The notes: generated by a model not told the origin, from the letters alone. A stretch of DNA of 53,603 bases from an uncultured Clostridium sp. (GCA_947570695.1 CANOVB010000011.1:1-53603); one strand, 5' to 3'. Positions 34,367-44,660 are shown, counted from the stretch's first letter. A program made the numbers and translations.

Positions 34367-37300
34367 ATGCCTATGAATAATTTTGGTTATTTTGAAGATG
34401 AAGAAGAAAATGATGTAGATGTTCCAGACATGATGGGACAAGAAGAGAATGGGCAACAACCAGAGGCAAGTTCTGGAAGTAATGTGGCATCAAGAGCAAC
34501 AGAAAAAATTGCTTCTAAAAAGAAAAAGGAAACAGCTCAAAAGATAGCAAAAAAAGCAGCTACCAAAGGTGCAGCAAAACATTCGCTAATAGCGGCTCTT
34601 GGGCCTATTTTAATGTGGGTTTTTATAATATTGGTTATTATTTTTATAACAATAGGAATAATAATGTTTTTAATAACAATGCCTGGAATGGTTTTGGAAA
34701 AGATAAAAGCTTTATTTAAAGAAGTTGGAGATATAGTAGGTGATTTTTTTGGTACAGACCAAACTTTGGATGTAGAAGAAGTTGATATATATACAACATT
34801 AGATTATTTAAGAGAGATGGAATATGATTTAAAATCATGGGGATTTTTGACAGAACCAGTTGGATCATCAGATAGCTGGTTTGAAACAGATGAAGATGGA
34901 AAAATTAGCAATGCAAAAAGTGATTTTATAAGTAATTATATGATATCAGAAAACTATTTATATACAATAAAGAATAAAAACCATGTTTCAGGAGGCGGAG
35001 AAGGAGGATTCTGGAATGGTCTTAAAGGTTTTGGGCAAAGCTTACTAAATGTTCTTACATTAGGACAAACACAACAATTCTGGTCAAGAGGTTTTATAGA
35101 TATTTGGAAAGATGGAGGAACAATAGGTAATCATGCAGAATATTACAGCGATGGTTGGCTAAGTGGAGATAAAATAACAATTAGTGCTAGCTCAAAAACT
35201 ATTGAAATAAAAAGAGGACATGGAAATAATGCGATGACATATAATCTAGATGGCTGGGTTGGAAGATATGGAATGCCAATAGACTTTTTATTATCTGTAC
35301 ATATAGCAACACTAATGCCAGATTTAGCATTTGATATGGCAACAACATTTGAAACTCAATTATATTTATTATTACATCCTGTAGGTGGTGGAGAAAAAGA
35401 TGCAAACACAGTTATAGGATATTATAAAACACCAAGTGGAGATTATAAATCATATGATGAATTTAATGCAGCAGCAGGAACAGGACTAACAGGATGGCTT
35501 AATTCATGGAGAATTAGCAATAAGGAAGCAATGAGCATAATGAAAGAATTTGGAATACCAAGTCCAGAATCTTGTACTGGAGTTGAAGAAGAGCCAGCCC
35601 CAGCAGAAGGAGAAACGCCAGATCCAGCAGCAACACCAGTAACAGTTAGATGTAGTGAAAGTACTAGTGGTGAGGAAGCTTGTGGTGAGTGTAGAGCATA
35701 CATACAAAAAATATATGATTATTTAGGCAAAGCAGATGTAGATTCATTAGAAATATATCAACCATATATAGAAAAAGTAGAAAATCATTGGTATAGAGAT
35801 ATATATTTTGTTAGCGATTCAAGTCATAAGAATTTTGTTGACTACGATTATGAATATGAAGCAATGATGAAAGAAAGATGGACATTATATGAAACAGATG
35901 ATGAAGGAAATTATGTACTATATGAATTAAATGATGATGGTAGCTATGGTAGTGTATTTAATGGAACAGAAGAAGAGGCAGAAGAAAAAGGAAAAACAGT
36001 AGTAAAAAAAGCTAAAACAATAGATATAACAGATGATGCAGTAGCAGAGGATTTGAATTGGAACAAAATAGGAAGCAGATTGTCAGCATATGAGGTAAAT
36101 GCTCAAACTTCAAGTACATTTGATCCAATGTTCCCAGAGATAAAACCAGATGAAGAAGATTATGAAATAAAGAAAGATGTATATGTAAAAATAAATACAA
36201 CAGGAGATTTATCTCAAACAGGTGAAGGACAAAGAACAGAAACAAATAAAGAAATAAAGAAAATGTTTTTGAAAAATCAATATTTTGCTTATGATGATGC
36301 AGAAACAGCAGAAATAATTTATGAATTAAGAAAAAAACGTGGTGAAGACCATAAATATGGAGCATTAACAGAAAGTGAATTAAATAATTTAAGTGTAACT
36401 TTAACAAGAAACGGACAAACTCAAGACTATAAAGCATCAGATTATGCAACTACAGCATCAATAAATCAAAAGTCATTAAGTGCATTTAGTATGCTAGAGA
36501 ATACACATACACTAGATGCAGATTACATATATAGAGATTTTAAAGAATTAATAGTAGAACTTGGATATTTTACAAAAGAAGAGTTAACAGATGAAACTCC
36601 AAGATTACTACAATGGATAATACCAGAAATAGGATCAGCAGGTTTTCCAATTAGAGCTTTAGACAAAATAGAAAATGAGAATGGAACATTAATACACTCT
36701 GAAGGTGATTATAAAGCAAATGAGAAAAACACATTGAAAGCTTTAATTGATATGAAACCAGAAACAGAAAATCCAGAAGATACAGAAAACGGTAATGAAA
36801 ATTTGGCAAGAAGGATAATAAATGGAGAAACTGATATTGTTGGTCAAATTGCAAGTATAGAAACAACTCCAATAGCTAATTTGAGAAATGTGGGAGCAAT
36901 AAAAGATATACCAGATTCAGATTATAAATTTACACCATCAGGAAGCTCAGATACAGGAAGTAAAACTGGAGATTTAGATATTGATGGAATATCTTATGAA
37001 GTATGGAAACAAACTGATTCTACTTGTACATTATATTCTTATGCATTTATAGCACAAGCTTATACTGGAGAATCTCCTGAGAAATATGTAAAGACTTCTT
37101 CAGGTTCATTCATAAATAAAACAGGTGGAGGACAAGGAGGAAATGATTATTGGGCTCAAGGACAAGGTGTAAAGTGGGATGTAATGTTTACAAAAGATGG
37201 AATTGCAGGACAATACCATTTCCCAGGAGAATCAGATATAGTTGAAAAAGTTGCAGAAGCTCTTGGAGAAGGAAAACCAGTATATTTCTATGGAGATTTT

Positions 37301-39490
37301 AAAGCATCAGGAGATAGACATGCAGTTGTATTTTTAGGAGCAGCAGAAGGAGGAAAATTACTTTATTATGACCCAGGATGTGGTGCTATTAGAACAGAAG
37401 GCTCATCATCAAGTTTTGCAACTAATTTAAATACTATAATGACTAACCATTTTAAATATAGATTATTTATACCAGATGAAGTTCCAACAGGGGTTAAGAA
37501 AGGTGGAGGATCATCATTTAGTGGATATAAAGGAAATGAAGCAGTAGTATCACCAGTAACAGGAATATTATTAGAATATGGAACTTATGATGAAAGTTAT
37601 ATAGTAAATCAAGAAACAGGAGAACAGGCAAGAGTAAATGTTGATATGAAATATGGAAGAGATAAAGCGCCAGCTTCTCTTGAAGGAAATGGAGTAGCAG
37701 GAGCTCCAGATGCTACAGTAACACCAAATACTCAAGATCCAAATAATCAAACAACACCGACATCTCAAGGAGAAGAAGTAATAGATAGAGTAGGATATGC
37801 AAAAATATTAGTATTAGATGCAGAAAATTATCAATTACTTGAAAGTAAAACTAATAATAGTTGGAGAAATCCTTCAAATAGCTTGCTTTCTACTAGCGCA
37901 GGTGCTTCAAGTAGTGCTTCTACAAATGGAGATTTATCATATAATACAGAGAAATCATCAGTAAGATTTAAAGAATTGCTTACAAGTGAAGATGCTATAG
38001 AAGGTATAGAGGACTGGTCAGAAATAGATAAAACTATATATGGATATAAAGAATTTGCTGAAATGTATGAAAAATATGGAATAGCAGGAAATGTAGTTTA
38101 TATTGATGGTTTTGTATGCGAGATGCCAGGAAGTAGTTCAGAAGAAGGAGAGGAAGATGGAGAAGAACCAGATACTTCTTCAGGAATACCAGAAGGAGGT
38201 ACTGCATTAACTTTAGATAGCTTTAAAGTATCTGAAAACGAGATAAAATCATCAAGTGATGAAGACGGAGATTCAGGTGAAGAAGAGGAAGTACCAAAAT
38301 CAATGTATGAAAAAGATGATGAATATAAGCTAGCAAGTAAAAAAGCAAGTGATAAACTAAATGCAGAAACTGAAATAAAAGATGCTGCAAGTACAGGTTT
38401 AACAGTTAAAGATAATGAAGGAAAAGACTTAATAGTTATAAAAGAAGGAACTGTAATTGGTAGAACAATGACAGATAAAGAATTAATAGAAAACATAAGA
38501 GAAAATTCAAGTAAACCTTATGAATACTTTAGACCAAATGGAGATGAAGAAAATACTACAACTCCAAGTACACCTACAACAACTACTGGTGATGAAAGCT
38601 CAGAAGAAGAAAATATGGACAAAGTTATGGGAAATTACATTAGAATAATAATGTCAGATATGCAAGAAGGACCGATAGAAAATGTTGAGGATTATATGAA
38701 ACTTGATGAAGGAGCAGAAAGCAGAGCTGAAGTTGATTGGGAATTTTATTTCTGGCTACCTTATGAATCAGGTGGAATAGGAGAATTGGCACCAGGATTA
38801 CGTACAGGAGCAGCATCTTGTGGCGGACTTTCAGCAGATGAAGTTGCAGTAGGTTTTGCACAATGGACATCATTAAGAAGTGGAGGATGCAACAATATAC
38901 CAGCATTGTGTAAATGGCTTGCTGAAGAGGATTCGGGATTATGTGGAAGTTTAGCAACATTCTCATCTTGGTCTTCTGGACAATGCTGTGACGGTATATC
39001 TACTATTCAAACTGCGTGGTGGGCTGTTTATGACCAAAATCCGCAAAAATTTATGGAACTTCAAATGAAATATTTTTATGATATACAATTTAAGGGATGG
39101 CTAGAATCAAAAGGAACACAATGGCTTGCAAATAAATCGCTAGTAACACAAGGCACATATGCTTCTTTAATGAACTGGGGACCAAACTTAGGTTGGGAAA
39201 CCGTTATAAATGAATCTATGTCAGATGAAGAAATATGCAAAGCATTATTAACAAAAGCATGTGGACACTCTTCTACAGTTGGTTCATTAAATGGAAGATG
39301 GAATTCTGAATATGTTTTGGCAAAAGATATTTTAGATGGTACTTTTACAGATGTAGAAAATTGGATAAAAACAAAACAACCTTATGATAAATATGGTGAA
39401 GGAAAAAATAATGGAGTTTTAGCATATATTAATTTAATTAACTATGAAGTTGCTTTTGAATTTATAAATAAAGTTTTAGGATTAATATAA
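34367..39490 (+). CDS. Giant membrane-anchored cell-wall hydrolase with C39-like and lysozyme-like domains
   Basis: 1707 residues behind ATAAGGAAG. The N-terminus is acidic then Lys/Ala-rich (KKKKETAQKIAKKAATKGAA), with one helix at ~82-110 and a long outside region. At ~865-1040 a papain-fold C39-like domain shows its triad: Cys in TDSTCTLYSYAFIAQAYTG, His in SGDRHAVVFLGA, Asp in LLYYDPGCG. Acidic/Ser-Thr-rich linkers follow (~1240-1420). The last ~250 residues (WEFYFWLPYESGGIGELAPG, VGFAQWTSLRSGGCNN, MNWGPNLGWETVI) resemble a lysozyme-type transglycosylase, with Glu in ESGG as candidate acid. Similar two-headed hydrolases occur in conjugative elements; no conjugation genes are here. A role in opening peptidoglycan for an envelope machine is inferred. 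Confidence 0.65.
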   Translation: MPMNNFGYFEDEEENDVDVPDMMGQEENGQQPEASSGSNVASRATEKIASKKKKETAQKIAKKAATKGAAKHSLIAALGPILMWVFIILVIIFITIGIIMFLITMPGMVLEKIKALFKEVGDIVGDFFGTDQTLDVEEVDIYTTLDYLREMEYDLKSWGFLTEPVGSSDSWFETDEDGKISNAKSDFISNYMISENYLYTIKNKNHVSGGGEGGFWNGLKGFGQSLLNVLTLGQTQQFWSRGFIDIWKDGGTIGNHAEYYSDGWLSGDKITISASSKTIEIKRGHGNNAMTYNLDGWVGRYGMPIDFLLSVHIATLMPDLAFDMATTFETQLYLLLHPVGGGEKDANTVIGYYKTPSGDYKSYDEFNAAAGTGLTGWLNSWRISNKEAMSIMKEFGIPSPESCTGVEEEPAPAEGETPDPAATPVTVRCSESTSGEEACGECRAYIQKIYDYLGKADVDSLEIYQPYIEKVENHWYRDIYFVSDSSHKNFVDYDYEYEAMMKERWTLYETDDEGNYVLYELNDDGSYGSVFNGTEEEAEEKGKTVVKKAKTIDITDDAVAEDLNWNKIGSRLSAYEVNAQTSSTFDPMFPEIKPDEEDYEIKKDVYVKINTTGDLSQTGEGQRTETNKEIKKMFLKNQYFAYDDAETAEIIYELRKKRGEDHKYGALTESELNNLSVTLTRNGQTQDYKASDYATTASINQKSLSAFSMLENTHTLDADYIYRDFKELIVELGYFTKEELTDETPRLLQWIIPEIGSAGFPIRALDKIENENGTLIHSEGDYKANEKNTLKALIDMKPETENPEDTENGNENLARRIINGETDIVGQIASIETTPIANLRNVGAIKDIPDSDYKFTPSGSSDTGSKTGDLDIDGISYEVWKQTDSTCTLYSYAFIAQAYTGESPEKYVKTSSGSFINKTGGGQGGNDYWAQGQGVKWDVMFTKDGIAGQYHFPGESDIVEKVAEALGEGKPVYFYGDFKASGDRHAVVFLGAAEGGKLLYYDPGCGAIRTEGSSSSFATNLNTIMTNHFKYRLFIPDEVPTGVKKGGGSSFSGYKGNEAVVSPVTGILLEYGTYDESYIVNQETGEQARVNVDMKYGRDKAPASLEGNGVAGAPDATVTPNTQDPNNQTTPTSQGEEVIDRVGYAKILVLDAENYQLLESKTNNSWRNPSNSLLSTSAGASSSASTNGDLSYNTEKSSVRFKELLTSEDAIEGIEDWSEIDKTIYGYKEFAEMYEKYGIAGNVVYIDGFVCEMPGSSSEEGEEDGEEPDTSSGIPEGGTALTLDSFKVSENEIKSSSDEDGDSGEEEEVPKSMYEKDDEYKLASKKASDKLNAETEIKDAASTGLTVKDNEGKDLIVIKEGTVIGRTMTDKELIENIRENSSKPYEYFRPNGDEENTTTPSTPTTTTGDESSEEENMDKVMGNYIRIIMSDMQEGPIENVEDYMKLDEGAESRAEVDWEFYFWLPYESGGIGELAPGLRTGAASCGGLSADEVAVGFAQWTSLRSGGCNNIPALCKWLAEEDSGLCGSLATFSSWSSGQCCDGISTIQTAWWAVYDQNPQKFMELQMKYFYDIQFKGWLESKGTQWLANKSLVTQGTYASLMNWGPNLGWETVINESMSDEEICKALLTKACGHSSTVGSLNGRWNSEYVLAKDILDGTFTDVENWIKTKQPYDKYGEGKNNGVLAYINLINYEVAFEFINKVLGLI

Positions 39491-39503
39491 GGAGAGTAGA
39501 ATT

Positions 39504-40196
39504 ATGAAAAATGGAAAGAAATATAATGAAAAAAAGATAAAGAATTTAATAATAATATTAATAATAATATTATTAGCTCTTCTTATATTATATTTTTCTA
39601 ATCCTTTAGTAATATCAAGATTGAAATTAAAATCAATTAATAATTCAAAATTGCCAGATGAAATGAAAGTTCCAGAATATATAAATTTTGTAGTTGGATT
39701 AAATGAAAATGAAATATTACCAGAAAGTGTTATTAAGTATTATAATAATTTTGCAGAAAAATTGATTCCAAAGTATTATAAAAAATGTAAAGAAATGACA
39801 TCAGATGAAATAAATAAATATTTTGAAAAAAATAAGAAAATAGTTGAGACTGAACTTGGCATAACGGAAAAAACAAAATTTAATAATTTTATAAGTATTT
39901 TAAAAAATATAAAAAATGATGAATTAGTTTTAGAAAAATATTATATATTAGATAATACTGTAATAAATAGAAGTAATAATATTGTTGCATATATAGGTAT
40001 CAAATATGAAAACAATGAAGCTATTTATTTTAAAAGTGCAATAAGTAAAACTTACCAGAAAGATAAATGTTCAATAGATTTTGATACTGAAGTAGATACA
40101 GAAAAGATTGAAAAAGGAATAGAAAATATTGAAAAAAGAGAAGAAGAAATAAAAAATACTGAAGTACCATATACTAGAAGCATGCTAATAGAATAA
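39504..40196 (+). CDS. Small membrane-anchored protein, partner of the giant hydrolase
   Basis: 230 residues behind AAGGAGAG, 13 bp after the preceding stop. Basic start (MKNGKKYNEKKIKN), one helix (~residues 14-33), then a soluble outside domain: LPDEMKVPEYINFVVGLNEN, VIKYYNNFAEKLIPKYYKKC, and a Glu-rich coiled-coil end (IEKGIENIEKREEEIKNTEV). No family recognised. Tight spacing implies co-expression with the hydrolase, perhaps as an accessory or anchor. Confidence 0.6.
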   Translation: MKNGKKYNEKKIKNLIIILIIILLALLILYFSNPLVISRLKLKSINNSKLPDEMKVPEYINFVVGLNENEILPESVIKYYNNFAEKLIPKYYKKCKEMTSDEINKYFEKNKKIVETELGITEKTKFNNFISILKNIKNDELVLEKYYILDNTVINRSNNIVAYIGIKYENNEAIYFKSAISKTYQKDKCSIDFDTEVDTEKIEKGIENIEKREEEIKNTEVPYTRSMLIE

Positions 40197-40235
40197 TTCT
40201 GATACAAAGAAAATAGAATATGTAGATTAAAAAAA

Positions 40236-40294
40236 GGCGACCATAAATTTTATGGTCGCCTTAAATTATCAATATTTAGTATTGATTTTTTTTT
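40236..40294 (+). terminator. Two consecutive hairpins ending the hydrolase operon
   Basis: First: GGCGACCATA, loop AATTT, TATGGTCGCC (40236-40260) with few following Ts. Second: ATCAATA, loop TTTAG, TATTGAT followed by eight Ts (40268-40294). The remaining gap before ftsE (40295-40420) is AT-rich with no clear promoter. Confidence 0.8.
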
Positions 40295-40420
40295 CTTTTA
40301 TTGATATTATATATTAGTAAAATTGAAAAAAATGTAAAATTTTAAGTTTAATTTAATAATTTTTAAATAATATGTATCTGAATGTGAGAAAATATATCTA
40401 GAAAGGTCTAAAATTATACA

Positions 40421-41107
40421 ATGATAGAATTTAAAAACGTTACTAAATTATATGAAACAGGAACAGAAGCTGTTCATAATGCAACTTTTACTATAGATAA
40501 AGGTGAATTTGCTTTTTTAGTAGGAACTTCTGGTTCTGGAAAATCTACATTAATTAAATTAATACTAAAAGAAGAAGAAGCAACTAAAGGAAATATAATA
40601 ATAAATGGTAAAGATATAACATTTTTAAAAGCAAAAAGAGTACCATTTTTACGTAGAAGTATGGGAGTAGTTTTCCAAGACTTCAGATTATTACCAGATA
40701 AAACTGTATATGAAAATGTAGCTTTTGCTATGTATATTGTTAAAGCAACTCCAAAGCATATAAGAAGACAAGTACCAATGGTTTTATCATTAGTTGGGTT
40801 AAGTGATAAAGCAAGATGCTATCCAAATGAGCTTTCAGGAGGAGAGCAACAAAGAGTAGCATTAGCAAGAGCTTTAGTAAATAATCCATCAATGATTATT
40901 GCAGACGAGCCTACAGGAAATTTAGATCCTAGAACATCATGGGATATAATGAATTTATTAAATGACATAAATGCAAGAGGTACAACTGTAGTTATGGCAA
41001 CACATGCAGAAGATATTGTAAATAAAATGAAAAAAAGAGTTATACAAATAAATAAAGGCATAATCATAAGAGATGATAAAAAAGGTGGGTATAGTAGTGA
41101 GATATAA
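40421..41107 (+). CDS. ftsE: Cell-division ABC ATPase FtsE
   Basis: 228 residues, normal. All ABC motifs are visible: Walker A GTSGSGKST, Q-loop VFQDFRLLPD, signature LSGGEQQRVALARAL, Walker B MIIADEPTGNLD and the switch His in MATHAED. FtsE with FtsX controls peptidoglycan hydrolases from the membrane, and in Bacillus FtsEX acts with CwlO and also affects sporulation. It overlaps ftsX by 11 bases and is followed by two EnvC-like hydrolase-activator genes. No ribosome site at the expected distance is obvious; AAAGG lies about 15 bases upstream. Confidence 0.95.
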   Translation: MIEFKNVTKLYETGTEAVHNATFTIDKGEFAFLVGTSGSGKSTLIKLILKEEEATKGNIIINGKDITFLKAKRVPFLRRSMGVVFQDFRLLPDKTVYENVAFAMYIVKATPKHIRRQVPMVLSLVGLSDKARCYPNELSGGEQQRVALARALVNNPSMIIADEPTGNLDPRTSWDIMNLLNDINARGTTVVMATHAEDIVNKMKKRVIQINKGIIIRDDKKGGYSSEI

Positions 41108-42071
41108 TGGTTTTACTTATTTAATAAGTGAAGGTTTTAAAAATATTTTTAAAAATACAAAATCAACTGTTATATCAGTTATAACAATGATTTGTACAAT
41201 GTTTCTTTTTGGTATATTTTTTGCAATAGGAGTAAATATAAATTCCGTTTTAGAGCAAGTTCAAATGAAACAAGGAATGGAAGTTTTTATTTATGATGAA
41301 GTAACAGATGAACAAAAAGAACAATTAGAAAATGAAATAAAGGCTTTAGATGGAATTAATACTGTTATATTTAAAAATAAGCAACAAGCTTTAGATGATA
41401 TGAAAGAAAGAATGAGTGGAAATAAAGAGTTGTTAGAAGGATATGAAGGAGAAAATAATGTTTTTCCAGCTTCATTTCTTGTAACATTAACTAATCTTGA
41501 AAAAAGTCAGGAATTAGAAGAAGAAATATTAAGAATTGGTGCAAAAATAGCTACAACAGGAAGAAGTGAAGAAGTAGACTTAGAAATTGAAGAAAATACA
41601 CAACATGATTCTGTTATAAAAAATATTACAAGTAGAAATAGTACGATATCAACATTAATTACTATAGTAAGAGGAGTTAGAATTACAATAGGGGTAATAT
41701 TTGCAATTTTATTAGTAATATCAATAACAATTATATCTAATACAATAAAGCTTACAGTTCATGCAAGAAGAAAAGAAATTTCTATTATGAAATATGTTGG
41801 AGCAACAAATGGTTTTATAAGATGGCCTTTTCTTGTTGAAGGTATAATAATAGGAATTATAGCTGCAATACTTACTTTAGTTATAGTTGGATTTTTATAC
41901 GATTTTGTAATACAAAGTATAGAAGCTTCAGCAGTATTACAGCAAATGGGAATAACATTATTTAAATTTGTAGATTTAGCAAAACCAATAGCTGGTGTAT
42001 ACGCATCATTAGGAATTGGTGTGGGGATATTAGGAAGTTCAATGTCAATGAAAAAATACTTGGAGGTATAA
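41097..42071 (+). CDS. ftsX: Cell-division membrane protein FtsX
   Basis: 325 residues from GTG at 41097: (M)RYNGFTYLISEGFKNIFKNT matches FtsX starts, and AAAGGTGGG lies seven bases before. An upstream in-frame ATG at 41073 would add residues not seen in the family. Four membrane helices (~residues 25-45, 190-215, 240-262, 290-312) with a large outer loop between the first two. The loop (~50-180) contacts wall enzymes in characterised systems. Start inside the ftsE stop region suggests coupled translation. Confidence 0.93.
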   Translation: MRYNGFTYLISEGFKNIFKNTKSTVISVITMICTMFLFGIFFAIGVNINSVLEQVQMKQGMEVFIYDEVTDEQKEQLENEIKALDGINTVIFKNKQQALDDMKERMSGNKELLEGYEGENNVFPASFLVTLTNLEKSQELEEEILRIGAKIATTGRSEEVDLEIEENTQHDSVIKNITSRNSTISTLITIVRGVRITIGVIFAILLVISITIISNTIKLTVHARRKEISIMKYVGATNGFIRWPFLVEGIIIGIIAAILTLVIVGFLYDFVIQSIEASAVLQQMGITLFKFVDLAKPIAGVYASLGIGVGILGSSMSMKKYLEV

Positions 42072-42079
42072 TTTAATAG

Positions 42080-43423
42080 ATGAAAAAAATTATTAAAATA
42101 AATTTAATAATTTTAGTAATTTTTTGTTTATCATGTAATTTTGCTTTATTAGAGATAATGGCAACTTCTGATGAAATAATAGAAGAAGAGCAAAATCAAG
42201 AAAATAATGAAGAAGAAAAAGAAGAGAAAACATTAGATGATTTACAACTTGAAAAATCTGAACTAGAAAACCAAATAAATGCTTCAAATGAACAAATACA
42301 ATTTATTGAAAGTGATTTGTCTGCTACAGTGGCAGAAATTTCAGAAATAAATCAAAAAATAATAGATAAAAAACTAGAAATAGAAACATTAGAAGTTCAA
42401 GAAAAAGATTTACTTTCTTATATAGAAAAAGCAGAAAAAGAATTAGAAAGATCTAATACTAGATATGAGAAACAAAAGAATTTACTGGAAAAAAGATTAG
42501 TTGCTATGTATGAAATGGGAGAAACATCATATTTAGATTTGATGTTAAATTCTAAAAATATAACGGATTTTTTATCAAATTATTATTTAATAACTGAAAT
42601 AACAGCAGCAGATACAGAATTAGTACAAACAGCAAATGCTGAAAAAAAATATAATTCAAAACTAAAAGATGCATTAGACACAAAAAAGGCTATCCTTACT
42701 GCTTCAAAAGAAACCAGAGAGAAAAATTCGATTGCTTTAGAAAATATGGCAGTAATTAAAAATAGCAAATTAGCACAATTAACAGAAGAAGAAGCAGAAC
42801 TTCAAAGAATGGTAGAAGAATATCAAAATCAAATTGCAGAAATAGAAACAGAAATTAGAATTTTAGCACTTGCGAGTGTGGGAGAAGAATATGTAGGAGG
42901 AACAATGGCATGGCCTGTTCCTGGATATACAAGGATAACTTCACCATTTGGTATGAGGACACATCCAATAACTGGAGTGTACAAGCTACATTCTGGAGTA
43001 GATATTGGAGCACCACTTGGAGCAAATTTTATAGCAGCAAATGATGGACTAGTTACTTATGCAGGTTGGAATGCAGCTTATGGAAATATGGTAATAGTTG
43101 ATCATGGTGGAGGAATAACAACTTTATATGCACATGGCTCAGAAATATTAGTAGCTGTTGGAGATACTATCTTGCAAGGAACACCAGTTTTAAAAGTAGG
43201 TTCAACAGGATATTCTACTGGACCACATGCACATTTTGAAGTTAGAATTGCAGGCGAATATGTGCAACCTTTAGATTATATAACTTCTTATTCTAGTGCA
43301 AGTGACTTAAGTGAAAGTACTGAAACAGCAGAAGATAATATTACTAATCAAATAAAAGAAAATGAAAATGTAACTGTCGAATTAGATAATATTGAAAAAA
43401 CGGAGGAAAAAAATGAATATTAA
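42080..43423 (+). CDS. EnvC-like murein hydrolase activator, M23 domain (copy 1)
   Basis: 447 residues. Signal peptide (~1-27), acidic linker, a long coiled-coil (~50-255; LEKSELENQINASNEQIQFI, VQEKDLLSYIEKAEKELERS) and a C-terminal M23 LytM domain. The zinc-site motifs HSGVDIGAP and HAHFEVRIAG are present, as is GSTGYSTGP, so the domain could be active. EnvC and CwlO-like proteins are the extracytoplasmic partners of FtsEX. Its last residues overlap the next gene by 11 bases. A Glu/Thr-rich tail follows the M23 domain. Confidence 0.88.
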   Translation: MKKIIKINLIILVIFCLSCNFALLEIMATSDEIIEEEQNQENNEEEKEEKTLDDLQLEKSELENQINASNEQIQFIESDLSATVAEISEINQKIIDKKLEIETLEVQEKDLLSYIEKAEKELERSNTRYEKQKNLLEKRLVAMYEMGETSYLDLMLNSKNITDFLSNYYLITEITAADTELVQTANAEKKYNSKLKDALDTKKAILTASKETREKNSIALENMAVIKNSKLAQLTEEEAELQRMVEEYQNQIAEIETEIRILALASVGEEYVGGTMAWPVPGYTRITSPFGMRTHPITGVYKLHSGVDIGAPLGANFIAANDGLVTYAGWNAAYGNMVIVDHGGGITTLYAHGSEILVAVGDTILQGTPVLKVGSTGYSTGPHAHFEVRIAGEYVQPLDYITSYSSASDLSESTETAEDNITNQIKENENVTVELDNIEKTEEKNEY

Positions 43424-44579
43424 AAGTTTAAAAAGAATAGTATGTATTAGTATTTTAGTATTAATGATATTATTTTGGGATGTTAGTTTAACATATGCTG
43501 AGACTTCATCGCAGTTGCAACAACAACAAAGAAATATTGATAAAGAAATTGAAAAAACAAATTCTGAAATTGCAGGAGTAAAAGGTCAAATGACAGATAC
43601 TCTAAATCAGATAAATAAGCTAAATTCAGAAATATCAACCTATGAAAATGAGATTGATGATTTAGAAACAAGAATAAATAGTTTAAATAATGATATAGAA
43701 GTAAAAACAACAAATATACAAGAGCAGGAACAAAAATATGCTATTCAAAAGGATTTATTAGATAAAAGATTGGTGGCATTATATGAAACTGGTAGTACAT
43801 CCTATTTAGATATGCTATTATCTGCCGATGGGCTTGCTGAATTTATTTCAAAATATTATACAATAGAGCAATTAGCAGAAGCAGATGAAGAACTACTTGC
43901 TAAAATAGAATCTACTAGAAAACAAATAGAAGATGAAAGAGCATCTCTTCAAAATGCAAAAAATGAAGTAGAAAATTCAAAAACAGCAGTAGTAGGAAAG
44001 AAAAATTCTTTATCATCTTCTGTAAATCAGAAACAATCTTTAGTATCTAATCTTTCTGCAGAAGAAGCAGCATTACAGGAACAATTAGAAGAATTTGAAG
44101 AAGACAAAAGAAGAATTCAAAAAGAACTTGCAGCATTAGCAGCGCAAAGTTCTGTAAAAACAGTAGTAGCGCCAAGTGCTGCTGGGTACATATCTCCACT
44201 TGATGGAAAAACAAAATCAAATATTACAACAGGATATTATGGATATGCAGGACATACAGGAGTTGATTTTGCAATAGCTGGTGGTACACCAGTTAGAGCT
44301 GTAAAGGCAGGTAAAGTTGTAACTTCAACAGCTTTAAGAAGACCAAATGGTTCTTATAGAAGCTATGGAGAATATGTTGTTATAGATCACAATGATGGAA
44401 CAATGACATTATATGCACATATGCAATCAGGTTCTAGAACTGTTCAGCCAGGAGATAAAGTTTCTCAAGGTCAAACAATAGGTAAAGTAGGTTCAACAGG
44501 GAACTCAACAGGAAATCATTTACATTTTGAAGTTCGTATTGGAGGAAAGCCAACAAATCCAGGACCATATTTACCATAG
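43413..44579 (+). CDS. EnvC-like murein hydrolase activator, M23 domain (copy 2)
   Basis: 388 residues from ATG 43413 (CGGAGG upstream, within the end of copy 1); a TTG at 43392 is less likely. Signal peptide (~1-28, ending YAE), coiled-coil (~35-250; DKEIEKTNSEIAGVKGQMTD) and a C-terminal M23 domain with HTGVDFAIAGG, YAHMQSGSRT and GNHLHFEVRIGGKP, all zinc-site residues present. It shares 'LDKRLVALYETGSTSYLDMLL' order with copy 1 ('LEKRLVAMYEMGETSYLDLML'), so the two are tandem duplicates that have diverged. Confidence 0.88.
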   Translation: MNIKSLKRIVCISILVLMILFWDVSLTYAETSSQLQQQQRNIDKEIEKTNSEIAGVKGQMTDTLNQINKLNSEISTYENEIDDLETRINSLNNDIEVKTTNIQEQEQKYAIQKDLLDKRLVALYETGSTSYLDMLLSADGLAEFISKYYTIEQLAEADEELLAKIESTRKQIEDERASLQNAKNEVENSKTAVVGKKNSLSSSVNQKQSLVSNLSAEEAALQEQLEEFEEDKRRIQKELAALAAQSSVKTVVAPSAAGYISPLDGKTKSNITTGYYGYAGHTGVDFAIAGGTPVRAVKAGKVVTSTALRRPNGSYRSYGEYVVIDHNDGTMTLYAHMQSGSRTVQPGDKVSQGQTIGKVGSTGNSTGNHLHFEVRIGGKPTNPGPYLP

Positions 44580-44599
44580 TAAATAAATATAAAGTAAAG

Positions 44600-44637
44600 T
44601 TTTAAGTAGGAAGTCCATTTGGATTTCCTACTTAAAA
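44600..44637 (+). other. Long hairpin before ctpA
   Basis: TTTTAAGTAGGAAGTCC pairs with GGATTTCCTACTTAAAA around ATTT. No U-run follows, so an RNA processing or stability site, or partial terminator, between copy 2 and ctpA is more likely than full termination. Confidence 0.55.
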
Positions 44638-44660
44638 TGAAAATAAACGGAGGAAAAAAG

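Noticed and set aside
34367..39490. Phage tail lysozyme or conjugative transfer region
   Set aside because: No structural phage genes, integrase or transfer genes lie in the window; only the domain pairing recalls such systems.
40236..40260. Inverted repeat as an operator for ftsE
   Set aside because: The stem-loop follows a gene end and is paired with a second hairpin plus T-run, so transcription termination is the simpler reading.
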